The notes: generated by a model from the letters alone, not told the origin. Numbered from the stretch's first letter, positions 53,148 through 61,859 are shown. The stretch: 64,000 nt of DNA from Lysinibacillus sp. ZYM-1 (GCF_001308875.1 NZ_KQ465110.1:62001-126000), one strand, 5' to 3'. Program-made: numbers and translations.

Positions 53148-55888
53148 TAACTCCCTTTAGAAACTAACCATACTCTTAAAACGGATATTAATTGATCTAA
53201 ATTTAATGGTTTACTAATATAATCAGATGCACCAGCTTGCAATGATTTATCGCGGTCATTCTTCATAGCCTTCGCCGTCAGGGCAATAATCGGTAAATCT
53301 GCTCGCTTCATTTGTTGACGAATAATAGTCATTGCTTCATAACCATCCATATTAGGCATCATAATATCCATAAGTACTAGATCAATCTCATGATGAGCTT
53401 GCAAAACTTCCAAACATTCAAGTCCATCTTTAGCAACTAAAATGTTCATACCTCTTGTTTCAAGTGCCGTTTTTAAGGCATAAATATTACGGTTATCATC
53501 GTCTACGATTAAAATATTTTTCCCTTGAAAAACCTCTACTTCATGTTGTAAGACTTTCTCAATTTTCTGCGACGGCTCTTCTTTATGCGTCTCTTCCTCA
53601 GTAGTAACAGCAATCTCCTTCATAGCAAGCTTATCGCAATGATTCTCTTCGACTCCATTCGGTAAGCTTGGAATCGTTAACGTAAAGCTGCTACCTTGTC
53701 CTTCCTCACTTTGCAGTGTGATCCAACCACCAAGCAATTTCGAAAACTCCTTACAAATAGATAGTCCCAGCCCTGTTCCACCATATTTTCGAACAGTGGC
53801 CCCATCTGCTTGCTGGAATGATTCAAAGATCAACTGATGCTTGTCTTTTGGGATTCCTATACCGGTATCTGAAACAGTAATTTCTAGCCAATCAACACTA
53901 ATTTCTTGCATATTGTTTGTAAGCTGCTGCTGTGCAAGCTGCTGAATCGTTAATGTTACAGAGCCATGCTCCGTAAACTTAAGGGCATTTGATAATAAGT
54001 TCTTTAATATTTGCTGGAATCTCTTTTCATCTGTATAGAATACGTCCACAACATTATCTGCCTTTGTAATACGTAAATCTATATTTTTCTTCTTCGCGAC
54101 AGGGGCAAAAGTTTGCTCAATTTGAATAGGTACTTCGCTTACATTTACTTCATTAAACATGATGTCTAGCTTTCCTGCTTCCACTTTTGATAAATCTAAA
54201 ATATCATTGATCAATGCAAGTAAGTCTTCACCTGATGAATGAATAACCTTAGCAAATTCGGTTTCCTCATCTGTTAAATGATTATGGCTATTTTCTGCTA
54301 ACATCTCTGACAAAATTAAAATGCTATTTAAAGGCGTTCTTAATTCATGTGACATATTAGCTAAAAACTCAGATTTGTAATTAGAATTAAGTATAAGCTG
54401 TTCTGCACTTTCCTCTAATTCCTGCTTCGCCTTTTCTAGCTCTCTTGATTTAGACTCTGCCTCTTTCGTCCGCTCTTCAAGCTGCTCGTTAATCATAGTC
54501 AGCTCTTCAGTCTGCATTTGTAATTCCTCAGACTGTGTTTGAAGCTCTTCTGATTGAACTTGTAACTCCTCTGTCATTGCTCTTGACTCATTCAATAATC
54601 GGACAATTTCCATTCGCCCTAAAACACCATTAACGGTTAAGCCAAAAGTTTCAGTAACCTGCTTCAATAATTCCTGCTGTAATGCATTAAATTTAGCCAT
54701 TGTAGCTAACTCAACAATTGCTATGACTTCATTTTCAAAGATAACAGGAATCAATAAAATATGTTGTGGTCTTACTTCACCTAATCCTGTTCTAATTAAA
54801 CGATAATCTTGCGGAATATTATCATAAATTAATACTCTTTTTTCTAATGCACATTGGCCGATTAAACCTTGTCCTATTTTAAAGCTCTCCATACCAACAC
54901 GATCATCTCCGTCAGCAAAAGCAGCCTTTTTGACAAATAGTACTTGGTCCTCAGCCTCTTCTCGAACATAGAACGCTCCAAGGGACGCTTGTGTTTTCTG
55001 TGCCATTTCTGATAGGAAAGTTTCAGCCAATTTCGTAATGGCTGAAATACCCTGATACTTTGTTACAATATCAGCAATATTGGTTTGTAACCATTCTCTC
55101 TTTTCGACTGATTCCAATAATATATTGGTCGCATCGGCAAGTTCATTAATTTCATCATTTGTGTTCACATGTATTCTTCTCTTGAAATCGCCTTTTGTAG
55201 CTGCCATTTCTTGTATCGTTTGTGTTACCTCTGTTATGGTTTTAACAATTGAACGGGAAATTCCGCTTGCAATGACAATAGCAATAACAGAAACAAAAAT
55301 TAAGATCCCAAATAGACCACTAGTTAATTGACTATTTTGCTTGTCTAATTGACTAGCCTTTACTTGTGTATAAGCATTTTCAGTCGCACGGAATGAATCG
55401 AATAATTTGCGCATTTTCTCCATATCTTGGCGTCCATTATCAACTTTAAAAAATTCAGTTAACGCTTCTGTATTATTATCTTTTTTATATTGAATAGTTG
55501 GCTTTCCTGTCGTCTCAATCCAATGTTCTATCGTTTCCTCTATTTCTTTTAATTTTTCCTGCTGAGAGGTTTTATCTTTCATTTGCTGATAAAGTTCATT
55601 AAAATCTATTTTCCAATTTTCATCCGCATTTTCATAGGGCTCTAGATAACTTGGTTCACCCGTAATAATGAAAGCTCGCTGACTTGATTCCATATCCAAT
55701 ATATATTTTTCAATATCATTGGTTAAAGTTTTAACATTAGAGTCGTACTTAATAATAAAATTCCTTTCCTTTTGTAAAGAAGTAATTTGATTATTTAGTA
55801 TGACCACTGATGCAAGTAAGCAAAGAATTATTACGATATAACCTAATGTAATCTTGGAGCGTATACCCAATTTCAATTTATTTAACAT
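53147..55888 (-). CDS. Hybrid sensor histidine kinase (RsbK-like)
   Basis: A 913-residue hybrid kinase. It has a membrane helix (about 12-32), CHASE3 (about 40-185, with MESSQRAFIITGEPSYLEPY), a second helix (about 190-210), HAMP (about 212-265) and GAF (about 280-430). A long coiled coil with repeated EELQVQSEELQTQSEEL follows (about 445-510), then HisKA with His in NMSHELRTPLNSIL, HATPase_c (TGIGIP, GGTGLGLSICK) and a C-terminal receiver with VLMDIMMPNMDGY. The domain plan and the CheR neighbour match RsbK of the Bacillus cereus group, which activates RsbY. The signal is unknown. Confidence 0.88.
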   Translation of the reverse strand: MLNKLKLGIRSKITLGYIVIILCLLASVVILNNQITSLQKERNFIIKYDSNVKTLTNDIEKYILDMESSQRAFIITGEPSYLEPYENADENWKIDFNELYQQMKDKTSQQEKLKEIEETIEHWIETTGKPTIQYKKDNNTEALTEFFKVDNGRQDMEKMRKLFDSFRATENAYTQVKASQLDKQNSQLTSGLFGILIFVSVIAIVIASGISRSIVKTITEVTQTIQEMAATKGDFKRRIHVNTNDEINELADATNILLESVEKREWLQTNIADIVTKYQGISAITKLAETFLSEMAQKTQASLGAFYVREEAEDQVLFVKKAAFADGDDRVGMESFKIGQGLIGQCALEKRVLIYDNIPQDYRLIRTGLGEVRPQHILLIPVIFENEVIAIVELATMAKFNALQQELLKQVTETFGLTVNGVLGRMEIVRLLNESRAMTEELQVQSEELQTQSEELQMQTEELTMINEQLEERTKEAESKSRELEKAKQELEESAEQLILNSNYKSEFLANMSHELRTPLNSILILSEMLAENSHNHLTDEETEFAKVIHSSGEDLLALINDILDLSKVEAGKLDIMFNEVNVSEVPIQIEQTFAPVAKKKNIDLRITKADNVVDVFYTDEKRFQQILKNLLSNALKFTEHGSVTLTIQQLAQQQLTNNMQEISVDWLEITVSDTGIGIPKDKHQLIFESFQQADGATVRKYGGTGLGLSICKEFSKLLGGWITLQSEEGQGSSFTLTIPSLPNGVEENHCDKLAMKEIAVTTEEETHKEEPSQKIEKVLQHEVEVFQGKNILIVDDDNRNIYALKTALETRGMNILVAKDGLECLEVLQAHHEIDLVLMDIMMPNMDGYEAMTIIRQQMKRADLPIIALTAKAMKNDRDKSLQAGASDYISKPLNLDQLISVLRVWLVSKGS

Positions 55889-56070
55889 TTGGTTTTCCTA
55901 CCTTTACTTTTCTTGAACTCTATTTTTGTTACAAATATACATTTAAAAATGACTAAAATATCCCCTTTAACATTCATAAAAAGAACTTTTGCCGCTTTTG
56001 CATTAATAAGTCTTTGGTTTTTACATATACATTTTATATTGAACTATTTCTAACTAAGGAGAGAATGCAT

Positions 56071-57261
56071 GTGGACATATTCGTAAGGCCAGGGGACTCA
56101 CTTTGGCATTTCAGTGAAGTGTTTAAAATACCTCTTCCACTCATTTTAGATTCCAATACAAATATAAATCCTCAATTTTTAAGAGTTGGGCAACGCATTC
56201 GAATTCCTGGTTTTGTGACCATTGACTATCAAATAAAACAAGGGGACTCCTTTTGGCAGATTGCGCAGAGTCGAAATCTCCCACTCGTTGCCATATTACT
56301 TGTTAACCCTGGTCTTAATCCAAACCGATTACAGATCGGTCAGATGATACACATACCTCAACGCATAACATGGCGTTTGGTTGATGGCAGGAATAATTAT
56401 ACGTACAACAGCATGATGAATGATATTCAAAAGCTAGTTAACGCCTATCCATTTCTTCACAGTTCTATCATCGGTAGTTCAGTTTTAGGTAAAGAACTAC
56501 CAGAACTGTTAGTTGGTAATGGAGCAAAACGTGTTCACTATAATGGCTCCTTCCATGCAAATGAATGGATTACTACGCCTATTATTCTAACATTTTTAAA
56601 TGACTATTTGCTCGCTCTCACCAATCAAAATAATATTCATGGACTTTCGTTATTCCCTCTTTATCAGCAAACGATCCTGTCTGTAGTACCAATGGTGAAT
56701 CCTGATGGCGTCGATTTAGTGATACAAGGCCCACCCAATGATGAATTATTAAAAAACCAACTAATCTCATGGAATAATGATAGCTCTGATTTTTCTGGCT
56801 GGAAAGCAAACATCCGTGGTGTCGATTTAAATGATCAATTTCCTGCTAAATGGGCATTAGAAAGCGCACGTAACCCGAAAACACCTGGACCTAGAGATTT
56901 TGGCGGAGAAAGACCATTATCTGAGCCTGAAGCCATCGCTATGGCCGATTTAACCAAGCAGCGTGATTTTTCAAGAGTACTAGCCTTTCATACACAGGGC
57001 CGCGTTATATATTGGGGCTTTGAAAATCTTGAACCTCCTGAATCAGAAGTTCTGGTTAATGAGTTTAGTCGAGTGAGTGGATATGAGCCCGTTCAATCTG
57101 CCGGGAGCTATGCAGGCTATAAAGATTGGTTTATTCAGGATTGGCGTAGACCAGGCTTTACCGTTGAATTAGGAAGTGGCACAAACCCTCTACCAATAAG
57201 CCAATTTGATGATATTTATGAGGAATCCTTGGGAATATTTCTTGCAGGATTGTATATGTAG
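56071..57261 (+). CDS. Gamma-D-glutamyl-L-diamino-acid endopeptidase I (LysM-LysM-M14)
   Basis: A 396-residue peptidase with two LysM domains (VDIFVRPGDSLWHFSEVFKI and YQIKQGDSFWQIAQSRNL, about 1-95) and a zinc carboxypeptidase M14 domain (about 105-396). Metal ligands are in HYNGSFHANEWITT (His and Glu) and in VLAFHTQG (His). The catalytic Glu is in FTVELGSG. It cleaves the gamma-D-Glu-diaminopimelate bond of peptidoglycan stem peptides. There is no signal peptide, as in the Lysinibacillus sphaericus enzyme (ENP1, 396 residues) that works in sporulating cells. An ATG two codons upstream is possible, but GGAG is nine bases from the GTG at 56071. Confidence 0.9.
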   Translation: MDIFVRPGDSLWHFSEVFKIPLPLILDSNTNINPQFLRVGQRIRIPGFVTIDYQIKQGDSFWQIAQSRNLPLVAILLVNPGLNPNRLQIGQMIHIPQRITWRLVDGRNNYTYNSMMNDIQKLVNAYPFLHSSIIGSSVLGKELPELLVGNGAKRVHYNGSFHANEWITTPIILTFLNDYLLALTNQNNIHGLSLFPLYQQTILSVVPMVNPDGVDLVIQGPPNDELLKNQLISWNNDSSDFSGWKANIRGVDLNDQFPAKWALESARNPKTPGPRDFGGERPLSEPEAIAMADLTKQRDFSRVLAFHTQGRVIYWGFENLEPPESEVLVNEFSRVSGYEPVQSAGSYAGYKDWFIQDWRRPGFTVELGSGTNPLPISQFDDIYEESLGIFLAGLYM

Positions 57262-57275
57262 AAGAGTTTAATCAC

Positions 57276-57331
57276 AACTCCATTCGCTATGAACTTGTCC
57301 ATTACGGCATTTTCAGCGAATGGAGTTTTTT
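57276..57331 (+). terminator. Terminator of the peptidase gene
   Basis: AACTCCATTCGCT (57276-57288) pairs with AGCGAATGGAGTT (57315-57327), followed by T residues to 57331. The loop is 26 bases. Confidence 0.82.
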
Positions 57332-57364
57332 ATCTCGTTCCATAAAAAAAGAAAATAAATTACT

Positions 57365-57399
57365 TTGACAGGCAGAGTAATATTTGCTAATATTACTCT
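57365..57399 (+). promoter_or_regulatory. PadR operon promoter with an operator across it
   Basis: -35 TTGACA (57365-57370), 17-base spacer, -10 TAATAT (57388-57393). AGAGTAATATT (57374-57384) and AATATTACTCT (57389-57399) form a perfect inverted repeat around TGCT that covers the spacer and the -10, an ideal site for PadR autorepression. Confidence 0.85.
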
Positions 57400-57432
57400 G
57401 ACAGATAGAGCAATAAAAAAAGTAGGTGACTT

Positions 57433-57762
57433 ATGGTTCGCAGTGATATTATCCGAGGGCACTTGGATTCGATTATTTTACGGCTCATTTCAGAAAAAGA
57501 CCGCTATGGCTACGAAATTTCTCAGGAAATAAGTCTCCGTACAAACAATCGATTTCAAATTAAAGAAGCAACATTGTATGCTGTTTTTCAACGTCTCGAG
57601 AAAAAAGAAATTATTGAAGCTTATTATGGGGATGTTTCACATGGTGGCAAAAGAAAGTATTACCGTATTACCTCATTAGGTAAGGCCTATTTAAATGAGT
57701 TAGTGAAAGAATGGTCGGAAGTAAAAGAAATTATCGATTTATTTATGGAGGGCTTCGAATGA
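57433..57762 (+). CDS. PadR-family repressor
   Basis: A 109-residue PadR protein with the winged helix-turn-helix IILRLISEKDRYGYEISQEISLRTNNRFQIKEATLYAVFQRLEKKEIIEAYYG and RKYYRITSLGKAYLNEL. It probably binds the palindrome over its own promoter. The ligand is unknown. It overlaps the next gene by four bases, so the two are translated together. Confidence 0.9.
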   Translation: MVRSDIIRGHLDSIILRLISEKDRYGYEISQEISLRTNNRFQIKEATLYAVFQRLEKKEIIEAYYGDVSHGGKRKYYRITSLGKAYLNELVKEWSEVKEIIDLFMEGFE

Positions 57763-58166
57763 AAAGAATAAAAAACCACATTGATGAGCTGTTTAAGGAT
57801 ATTCCACGTAACAATGAAACAGAAATGGTTAAACAAGAAATTATTGAAAACCTTGAAGAAAAAGTATTTTATTTGATGGACCAGGGAAAAGAGCAAGAGG
57901 ATGCCATCAATAAAGCAATTGTAGAATTTGGAGATATTGAAGATTTAAAAAAGGAACTAGGCGTTAAGGTGCCAGCTAAGAAAAACATGGCTAAATTAAA
58001 TTTAGAGTTTTCTATTTGGGGTAGTGGCTTAATTATTGCATTTTTTATCTTTATTAATCTTTATTACACACCACATACAATTTGGGCAATCTATCCAATC
58101 TTCGCTATACTTTGGTGGCCATTATCCATGTACTTTGTGTGGTCACGTAAGAGATGGGGGGAGTAA
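57759..58166 (+). CDS. HAAS-type protein with one WWP two-helix unit
   Basis: A 135-residue protein. The N-terminal part (1-80) is a HAAS/permease-prefix-like helical domain (HIDELFKDIPRNNETEMVKQEIIENLEEKVFYLMDQG and AIVEFGDIEDLKKELG). Two membrane helices follow, joined by the motif YYTPHTIWAIYPIFAILWWP. The ATG overlaps the padR stop. The same motif recurs four times in the next gene. Confidence 0.8.
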   Translation: MKRIKNHIDELFKDIPRNNETEMVKQEIIENLEEKVFYLMDQGKEQEDAINKAIVEFGDIEDLKKELGVKVPAKKNMAKLNLEFSIWGSGLIIAFFIFINLYYTPHTIWAIYPIFAILWWPLSMYFVWSRKRWGE

Positions 58167-58168
58167 AT

Positions 58169-58825
58169 ATGAAAAACCTTATTAGCTTTTCTTTAGCTGG
58201 GAGCATTATGACTATGATTTTTTTAGGTATTGTTAATTTCACGACTTCCCCCCAAACTATGTGGTTTATATACCCTTGCTTACTGCTGCTCCTTTGGCCA
58301 ATTACTATTATTTTTATGTATAAAAAAATGTATAAACAATATTCGATTGTTTGTAGTGCCATGATTATCGCGTTTCTTATTATTGAAAACTATTTATACG
58401 CGCCAGATCATCTATGGTTCATTTACGCCATTTATCCAATTCTCTGGTGGCCAATTCTAATGTACTTAGGTGACAAAGCAAAAACGTTAAAAATCGCACT
58501 GATTGGCTGTGCTTCTACCATCATTTATTATTCTTTACTTAATATCATTTTATATCCTCAATACCCTTGGGCAATTTATCCTGCGTTTTTAGTTATGTGG
58601 TGGCCTTTAGCTTTATATCATGCTCAACGAAAAACTTTTGTAGCATTCTCCGTCACGTCTACTTTACTAATTAGTATCTTTTTTATCATCGTGAACATTG
58701 TTTCTTCACCAGGTGTTATATGGGCTATATATCCCATTTTCGTTACTCTATGGTGGCCTCTAAGTATGTACTTTTATGTGTATAAAAGAAGAATATATCA
58801 AGCTACATTCGCAAAGCGCATGTAA
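58169..58825 (+). CDS. Membrane protein with four WWP two-helix repeats
   Basis: A 218-residue protein made of tandem two-helix units. Each joins the helices with a W-x-I/F-Y-P-x5-WWP-like motif: SPQTMWFIYPCLLLLLWP, APDHLWFIYAIYPILWWP, YPQYPWAIYPAFLVMWWP and SPGVIWAIYPIFVTLWWP. The tail is basic (KRRIYQATFAKRM). There is no catalytic motif. The upstream HAAS protein carries one more copy. It probably acts as an envelope-stress or lipid-interacting part of the PadR operon, but the function is unknown. GGGGAG lies seven bases before the ATG at 58169. Confidence 0.8.
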   Translation: MKNLISFSLAGSIMTMIFLGIVNFTTSPQTMWFIYPCLLLLLWPITIIFMYKKMYKQYSIVCSAMIIAFLIIENYLYAPDHLWFIYAIYPILWWPILMYLGDKAKTLKIALIGCASTIIYYSLLNIILYPQYPWAIYPAFLVMWWPLALYHAQRKTFVAFSVTSTLLISIFFIIVNIVSSPGVIWAIYPIFVTLWWPLSMYFYVYKRRIYQATFAKRM

Positions 58826-58837
58826 AGAAGGAGTTCT

Positions 58838-59869
58838 ATGAAAATTTATAAAAAAGTTATTAAATATTTTGTCATAGTCATTATGCTTTTACTTTTTTTG
58901 ATGCTTCTCTTCCCAACGTGGACCTCCTCAATAAGAGGCACTAACAGCATTAGCACTTTAGAACAGGTAGAAATCAATGGTAGCAGCCATGAAATGATGA
59001 TACGTGGTCAGAACAAAGATAATCCCGTTATCATTTTTGTACATGGCGGACCTGGTTGCTCTGAAATACCCTATGCCGGAAAATATCAAGATTTACTAGA
59101 ATCTGAATTTACAGTAGTCAATTATGATCAACGAGCTAGCGGGAAATCCTATCATTTCTTTGAAGACTATTCTAATCTTTCGTCAGATTTGCTTGTGGAG
59201 GATTTATTAGCAATGACTGATTATATCGCTAAACGACTAGACAAAGAAAAAGTCATCTTAATTGGTCATTCCTATGGTACATATATTGCTACACAAGCTG
59301 CCGCTAAGGCCCCTGAAAAGTATGAAGCCTATATTGGTATAGGGCAGATGAGCAATACAGTTGAAAGTGAAATCGATAGTTTAAATTTCTCCATCAATCA
59401 AGCTCAACTGAAGGGAAACAAAGATGATGTTATACATTTACAACAGTTAGCTGATGACATTAACGATGGTAAAACATTTACCCCCCGAAATTACGTAAAT
59501 AAATATGGTGGTGCTACAAGACTTATTGATAATCCTGATGGAAATATGTTAGGGATGTTTTTCAGTAAAGAATATAATCTATTAGATATCATCCGCTATA
59601 ACTATGGCTTATCCTTGTCTCAAGAAACTTTATTACAAGAGGTAATGCAACAACCTCTATCAGCTAAAGTCCATAAACTTGATTTACCCTTCTATTTTGT
59701 AATGGGCAGTTATGATTATCAAACATCCTCAAATGCAGCAAAAACTTACTTCGACCAAATTGATGCAGCGAAAAAAGAATTTATAGCATATGAACAATCC
59801 GCACACTATCCTCAATTCGAAGAAAAGGAAAGATTTTTTGAATGGATGTGCGCAACTTTTAAACAATAA
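58838..59869 (+). CDS. Membrane-anchored alpha/beta hydrolase
   Basis: A 343-residue alpha/beta hydrolase of the proline-iminopeptidase group. A membrane helix (about 10-30) is followed by the oxyanion motif FVHGGPGCSE, the nucleophile elbow GHSYGTYIA (Ser), an acidic residue in VMGSYDYQTSS and the His in EQSAHYPQFE. The catalytic triad is complete. The active site is outside the membrane. It follows the PadR operon genes closely and may be part of it. Substrate unknown. Confidence 0.85.
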   Translation: MKIYKKVIKYFVIVIMLLLFLMLLFPTWTSSIRGTNSISTLEQVEINGSSHEMMIRGQNKDNPVIIFVHGGPGCSEIPYAGKYQDLLESEFTVVNYDQRASGKSYHFFEDYSNLSSDLLVEDLLAMTDYIAKRLDKEKVILIGHSYGTYIATQAAAKAPEKYEAYIGIGQMSNTVESEIDSLNFSINQAQLKGNKDDVIHLQQLADDINDGKTFTPRNYVNKYGGATRLIDNPDGNMLGMFFSKEYNLLDIIRYNYGLSLSQETLLQEVMQQPLSAKVHKLDLPFYFVMGSYDYQTSSNAAKTYFDQIDAAKKEFIAYEQSAHYPQFEEKERFFEWMCATFKQ

Positions 59870-59898
59870 ATCGTTACCTCTATAAAGATAATCTATTC

Positions 59899-59941
59899 TT
59901 GGAAAGATTTATTCACTTGCTATATAATTTAATTATTAAAT
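59899..59941 (+). promoter_or_regulatory. marR-like gene promoter with AT palindrome
   Basis: -35 TTGGAA (59899-59904), 18-base spacer, -10 TATAAT (59923-59928). TTTAATTATTAAA (59928-59940) overlaps the -10 end, and the sequence ATAATTTAATTA is shared with the long palindrome at 60430-60484, suggesting one regulator for both. Confidence 0.65.
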
Positions 59942-59961
59942 ATTTTAACGGACGTGATTAA

Positions 59962-60369
59962 ATGGCTGAAAGTCTACATAATGTAGAAATCATTATGAAA
60001 GAAATGCTAGAAATACAGCAAAAATCAAAAATGTTTGTCGACCTATTATCTGAAGGAGAAGCGTTGTCACAAAACCAGTTAATCCTACTTCTTCAACTAA
60101 AAATAAATAGTGGTATGAAAGCGACAGAAATTGCAGATTTTTTTAGTGTGACACCTGGAGCTGTCACTTCCATGTGCGATAAACTTGAAAAACTAGCACT
60201 CATACAACGAATTAGAGAGAATAATGATCGTCGTGTGGTCAAAATGGTTTTAACAAGCACTGGCGATAAAAAGGTTCAAGAAATCTTTTTAAAGTTTTCT
60301 CAAGATAAACTCACGGATATGGCCAATATCTTAAGCGAAGTAAATCAGCTAATGAAAAAAATTTTTTAG
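59962..60369 (+). CDS. MarR-family regulator
   Basis: A 135-residue MarR protein with the winged helix-turn-helix MKATEIADFFSVTPGAVTSMCDKLEKLALIQRIRENNDRRVVKMVLT. The DNRR wing is conserved. The terminator hairpin includes its stop. It probably controls itself and the bactofilin-like pair just downstream, whose promoter has a related palindrome. Confidence 0.88.
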   Translation: MAESLHNVEIIMKEMLEIQQKSKMFVDLLSEGEALSQNQLILLLQLKINSGMKATEIADFFSVTPGAVTSMCDKLEKLALIQRIRENNDRRVVKMVLTSTGDKKVQEIFLKFSQDKLTDMANILSEVNQLMKKIF

Positions 60370-60397
60370 GATTTCAATAAACTTGAAATCCTTTTTT
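60368..60397 (+). terminator. Terminator of the marR-like gene
   Basis: AGGATTTCAA (60368-60377) pairs with TTGAAATCCT (60383-60392), followed by six T residues. Confidence 0.88.
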
Positions 60398-60429
60398 TAT
60401 TGGCTGGTTCTTGACAAAAGGGCTCAGCA

Positions 60430-60484
60430 TATAATTTAATTAATATATATTTTAATAATTAAAATATATATTAATTAAATTATA
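60430..60484. repeat. Perfect 26-base A/T palindrome ahead of the bactofilin-like gene
   Basis: Arms 60430-60455 and 60459-60484 are perfect reverse complements, made only of A and T, with a three-base centre. It ends 14 bases before the ATG at 60499, close to a GAGGTG site. TTGACA (60411-60416) lies upstream but is only 13 bases from TATAAT at 60430, too close for a standard pair. It probably is the target of the upstream MarR protein and would also fold in the RNA. Confidence 0.8.
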
Positions 60485-60498
60485 ATGAGGTGATTTTT

Positions 60499-61158
60499 AT
60501 GTTTCAAAACCTTCGTACCCTAACATTAACAAACGGCAGTATTAAAAATCTGGATCCTGATTACGAACAATTAAATATTCGTGGAGCTGTAGCTTTACAT
60601 CAAGAAGTACGTCTAAAAAAAATATCTACTCATGGCCATAGTTCCTTTTATTTTCCTGTTACTGTACAGTCATTTAATAGCACAGGCTCTTGTACTTTAA
60701 AGGATTATTGTGAAATTGATGAGCTGATAAATGCTGGCAACATAAAAATACGTCACGGCCATGTTCAAAAGATTAATAGTTCTGGAAAGTTCGTGGTTGA
60801 AGGGAAATTACAATGCGAAAGATTTAACGCTATCGGAATTGTAAAAGCTGCAGAAATAACGGCTGAGCATGTTCACTTGAAATTGTCAGGAGAAAGTGAA
60901 ATTGGCCAGTTAACGGCTGAAAATATTTTGATAGAAAAGGATAGGGTAACACTGCTTTCATTTTTGAAGAAAACACTAAGTTGCCACACCATTAGGGGCA
61001 AACATTTGAAACTAGCTAATACAAAAGCACAAATTGTGGATGGTGAAGTTGTCATAGTCGGAGAAAATTGTCACATCGAAACACTCTACTACTCAGAAGA
61101 ATTTACTATTGCTTCCAACGCAAAGGTGCAGCATATTATACGGAGGGAAAAAGAGTGA
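60499..61158 (+). CDS. Bactofilin-like (polymer-forming) protein
   Basis: A 219-residue protein of short repeated beta-strands (IRGAVALHQEVRLKKISTHGHSSFYFPVTVQS, SGKFVVEGKLQCERFNAIGIVKAAEITAEHV), the pattern of beta-helical cytoskeletal or YhbE/YvlB-like proteins. There is no membrane segment. A GTG at 60490 lies in the ribosome binding site; GAGGTG is six bases from the ATG at 60499. It is coupled to the membrane protein gene that follows. Function unknown; a membrane-associated scaffold is plausible. Confidence 0.7.
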   Translation: MFQNLRTLTLTNGSIKNLDPDYEQLNIRGAVALHQEVRLKKISTHGHSSFYFPVTVQSFNSTGSCTLKDYCEIDELINAGNIKIRHGHVQKINSSGKFVVEGKLQCERFNAIGIVKAAEITAEHVHLKLSGESEIGQLTAENILIEKDRVTLLSFLKKTLSCHTIRGKHLKLANTKAQIVDGEVVIVGENCHIETLYYSEEFTIASNAKVQHIIRREKE

Positions 61159-61436
61159 CATTCCTAAAATTGCTACAAACCTTTTTTTGCTCTTTAGCAC
61201 TAGTTGTATTATCCGTTCTGTACGCTGGATTACTGTTAAGTGGCGTTCTTTCCATATTAGCTGGCTTTTTAAGAACATTCGGATTGGATCAAATTAAGAT
61301 GAGCATCTGGTACGGTGTAGAACTCCCTGTTATGTTCAGTATTCCACTAGCCGTATTAGTGGCTGTGTTGCTGTTCTTTTGTGCAAAGTATGTCAAACGT
61401 CCTATGGTATTTTGCCTATCAAAGATCCGAAATTAA
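61155..61436 (+). CDS. Small membrane protein paired with the bactofilin-like protein
   Basis: A 93-residue protein with two membrane helices (about 8-34 and 52-80) and a basic C-terminus. The frame is open further upstream, but the GTG at 61155 overlaps the preceding stop (GTGA) and has GGAGG eight bases ahead. It probably anchors the protein encoded upstream. No family was recognised. Confidence 0.7.
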   Translation: MTFLKLLQTFFCSLALVVLSVLYAGLLLSGVLSILAGFLRTFGLDQIKMSIWYGVELPVMFSIPLAVLVAVLLFFCAKYVKRPMVFCLSKIRN

Positions 61437-61441
61437 CAAAA

Positions 61442-61475
61442 AAAAGCGTTAAAGAACGAAGATCCTTTAACGCTT
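61442..61475. terminator. Terminator after the bactofilin-like pair
   Basis: AAAGCGTTAAAG (61442-61453) pairs with CTTTAACGCTTT (61464-61475). A on the left suits a leftward transcript best; the T tail to the right is weak. Confidence 0.78.
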
Positions 61476-61483
61476 TATCTGCT

Positions 61484-61699
61484 TTACAATTTCAATAGTT
61501 TTAAATTCACAGCTATTAATAGAAGATTTGGTAAATGGAAAATTAGTACAACTTTAAGTATCAACTTAGGTGATCCAGTAACAGCAAAGACAGCACCGAT
61601 TGGCATAGTCACAAATATAATTATGACGATTACAAGATGAAAATATAAAAAACCATGCATGAACAGGATTTTAGTAAAAGATCCAATTGGAAACAACAC
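61484..61699 (-). CDS. Possible 71-residue membrane protein or remnant
   Basis: A hydrophobic frame (LFPIGSFTKILFMHGFLYFH..., two helices) ending just before a good leftward terminator, which argues for a transcribed gene. The GTG start at 61699 has no strong ribosome binding site, and the frame stays open about 19 codons further upstream before a TAA, with plausible coding sequence, so this may be the end of a degraded gene. The remaining 61700-61859 has no other feature. Confidence 0.35.
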   Translation of the reverse strand: MLFPIGSFTKILFMHGFLYFHLVIVIIIFVTMPIGAVFAVTGSPKLILKVVLIFHLPNLLLIAVNLKLLKL

Positions 61700-61859
61700 A
61701 TATAAAGCTAGCCTGAAAGGGATAATCCTAAATAAACGTATCCTAGCTTATTTTGAAGAACTCAACCGTCTGTCATGAAATATTGAACAACATGGTGATA
61801 CCTTTTATAAAGAGAATCATGGTTTTATCCGTTATAAGTTAGAAATCATATCAGCATTA

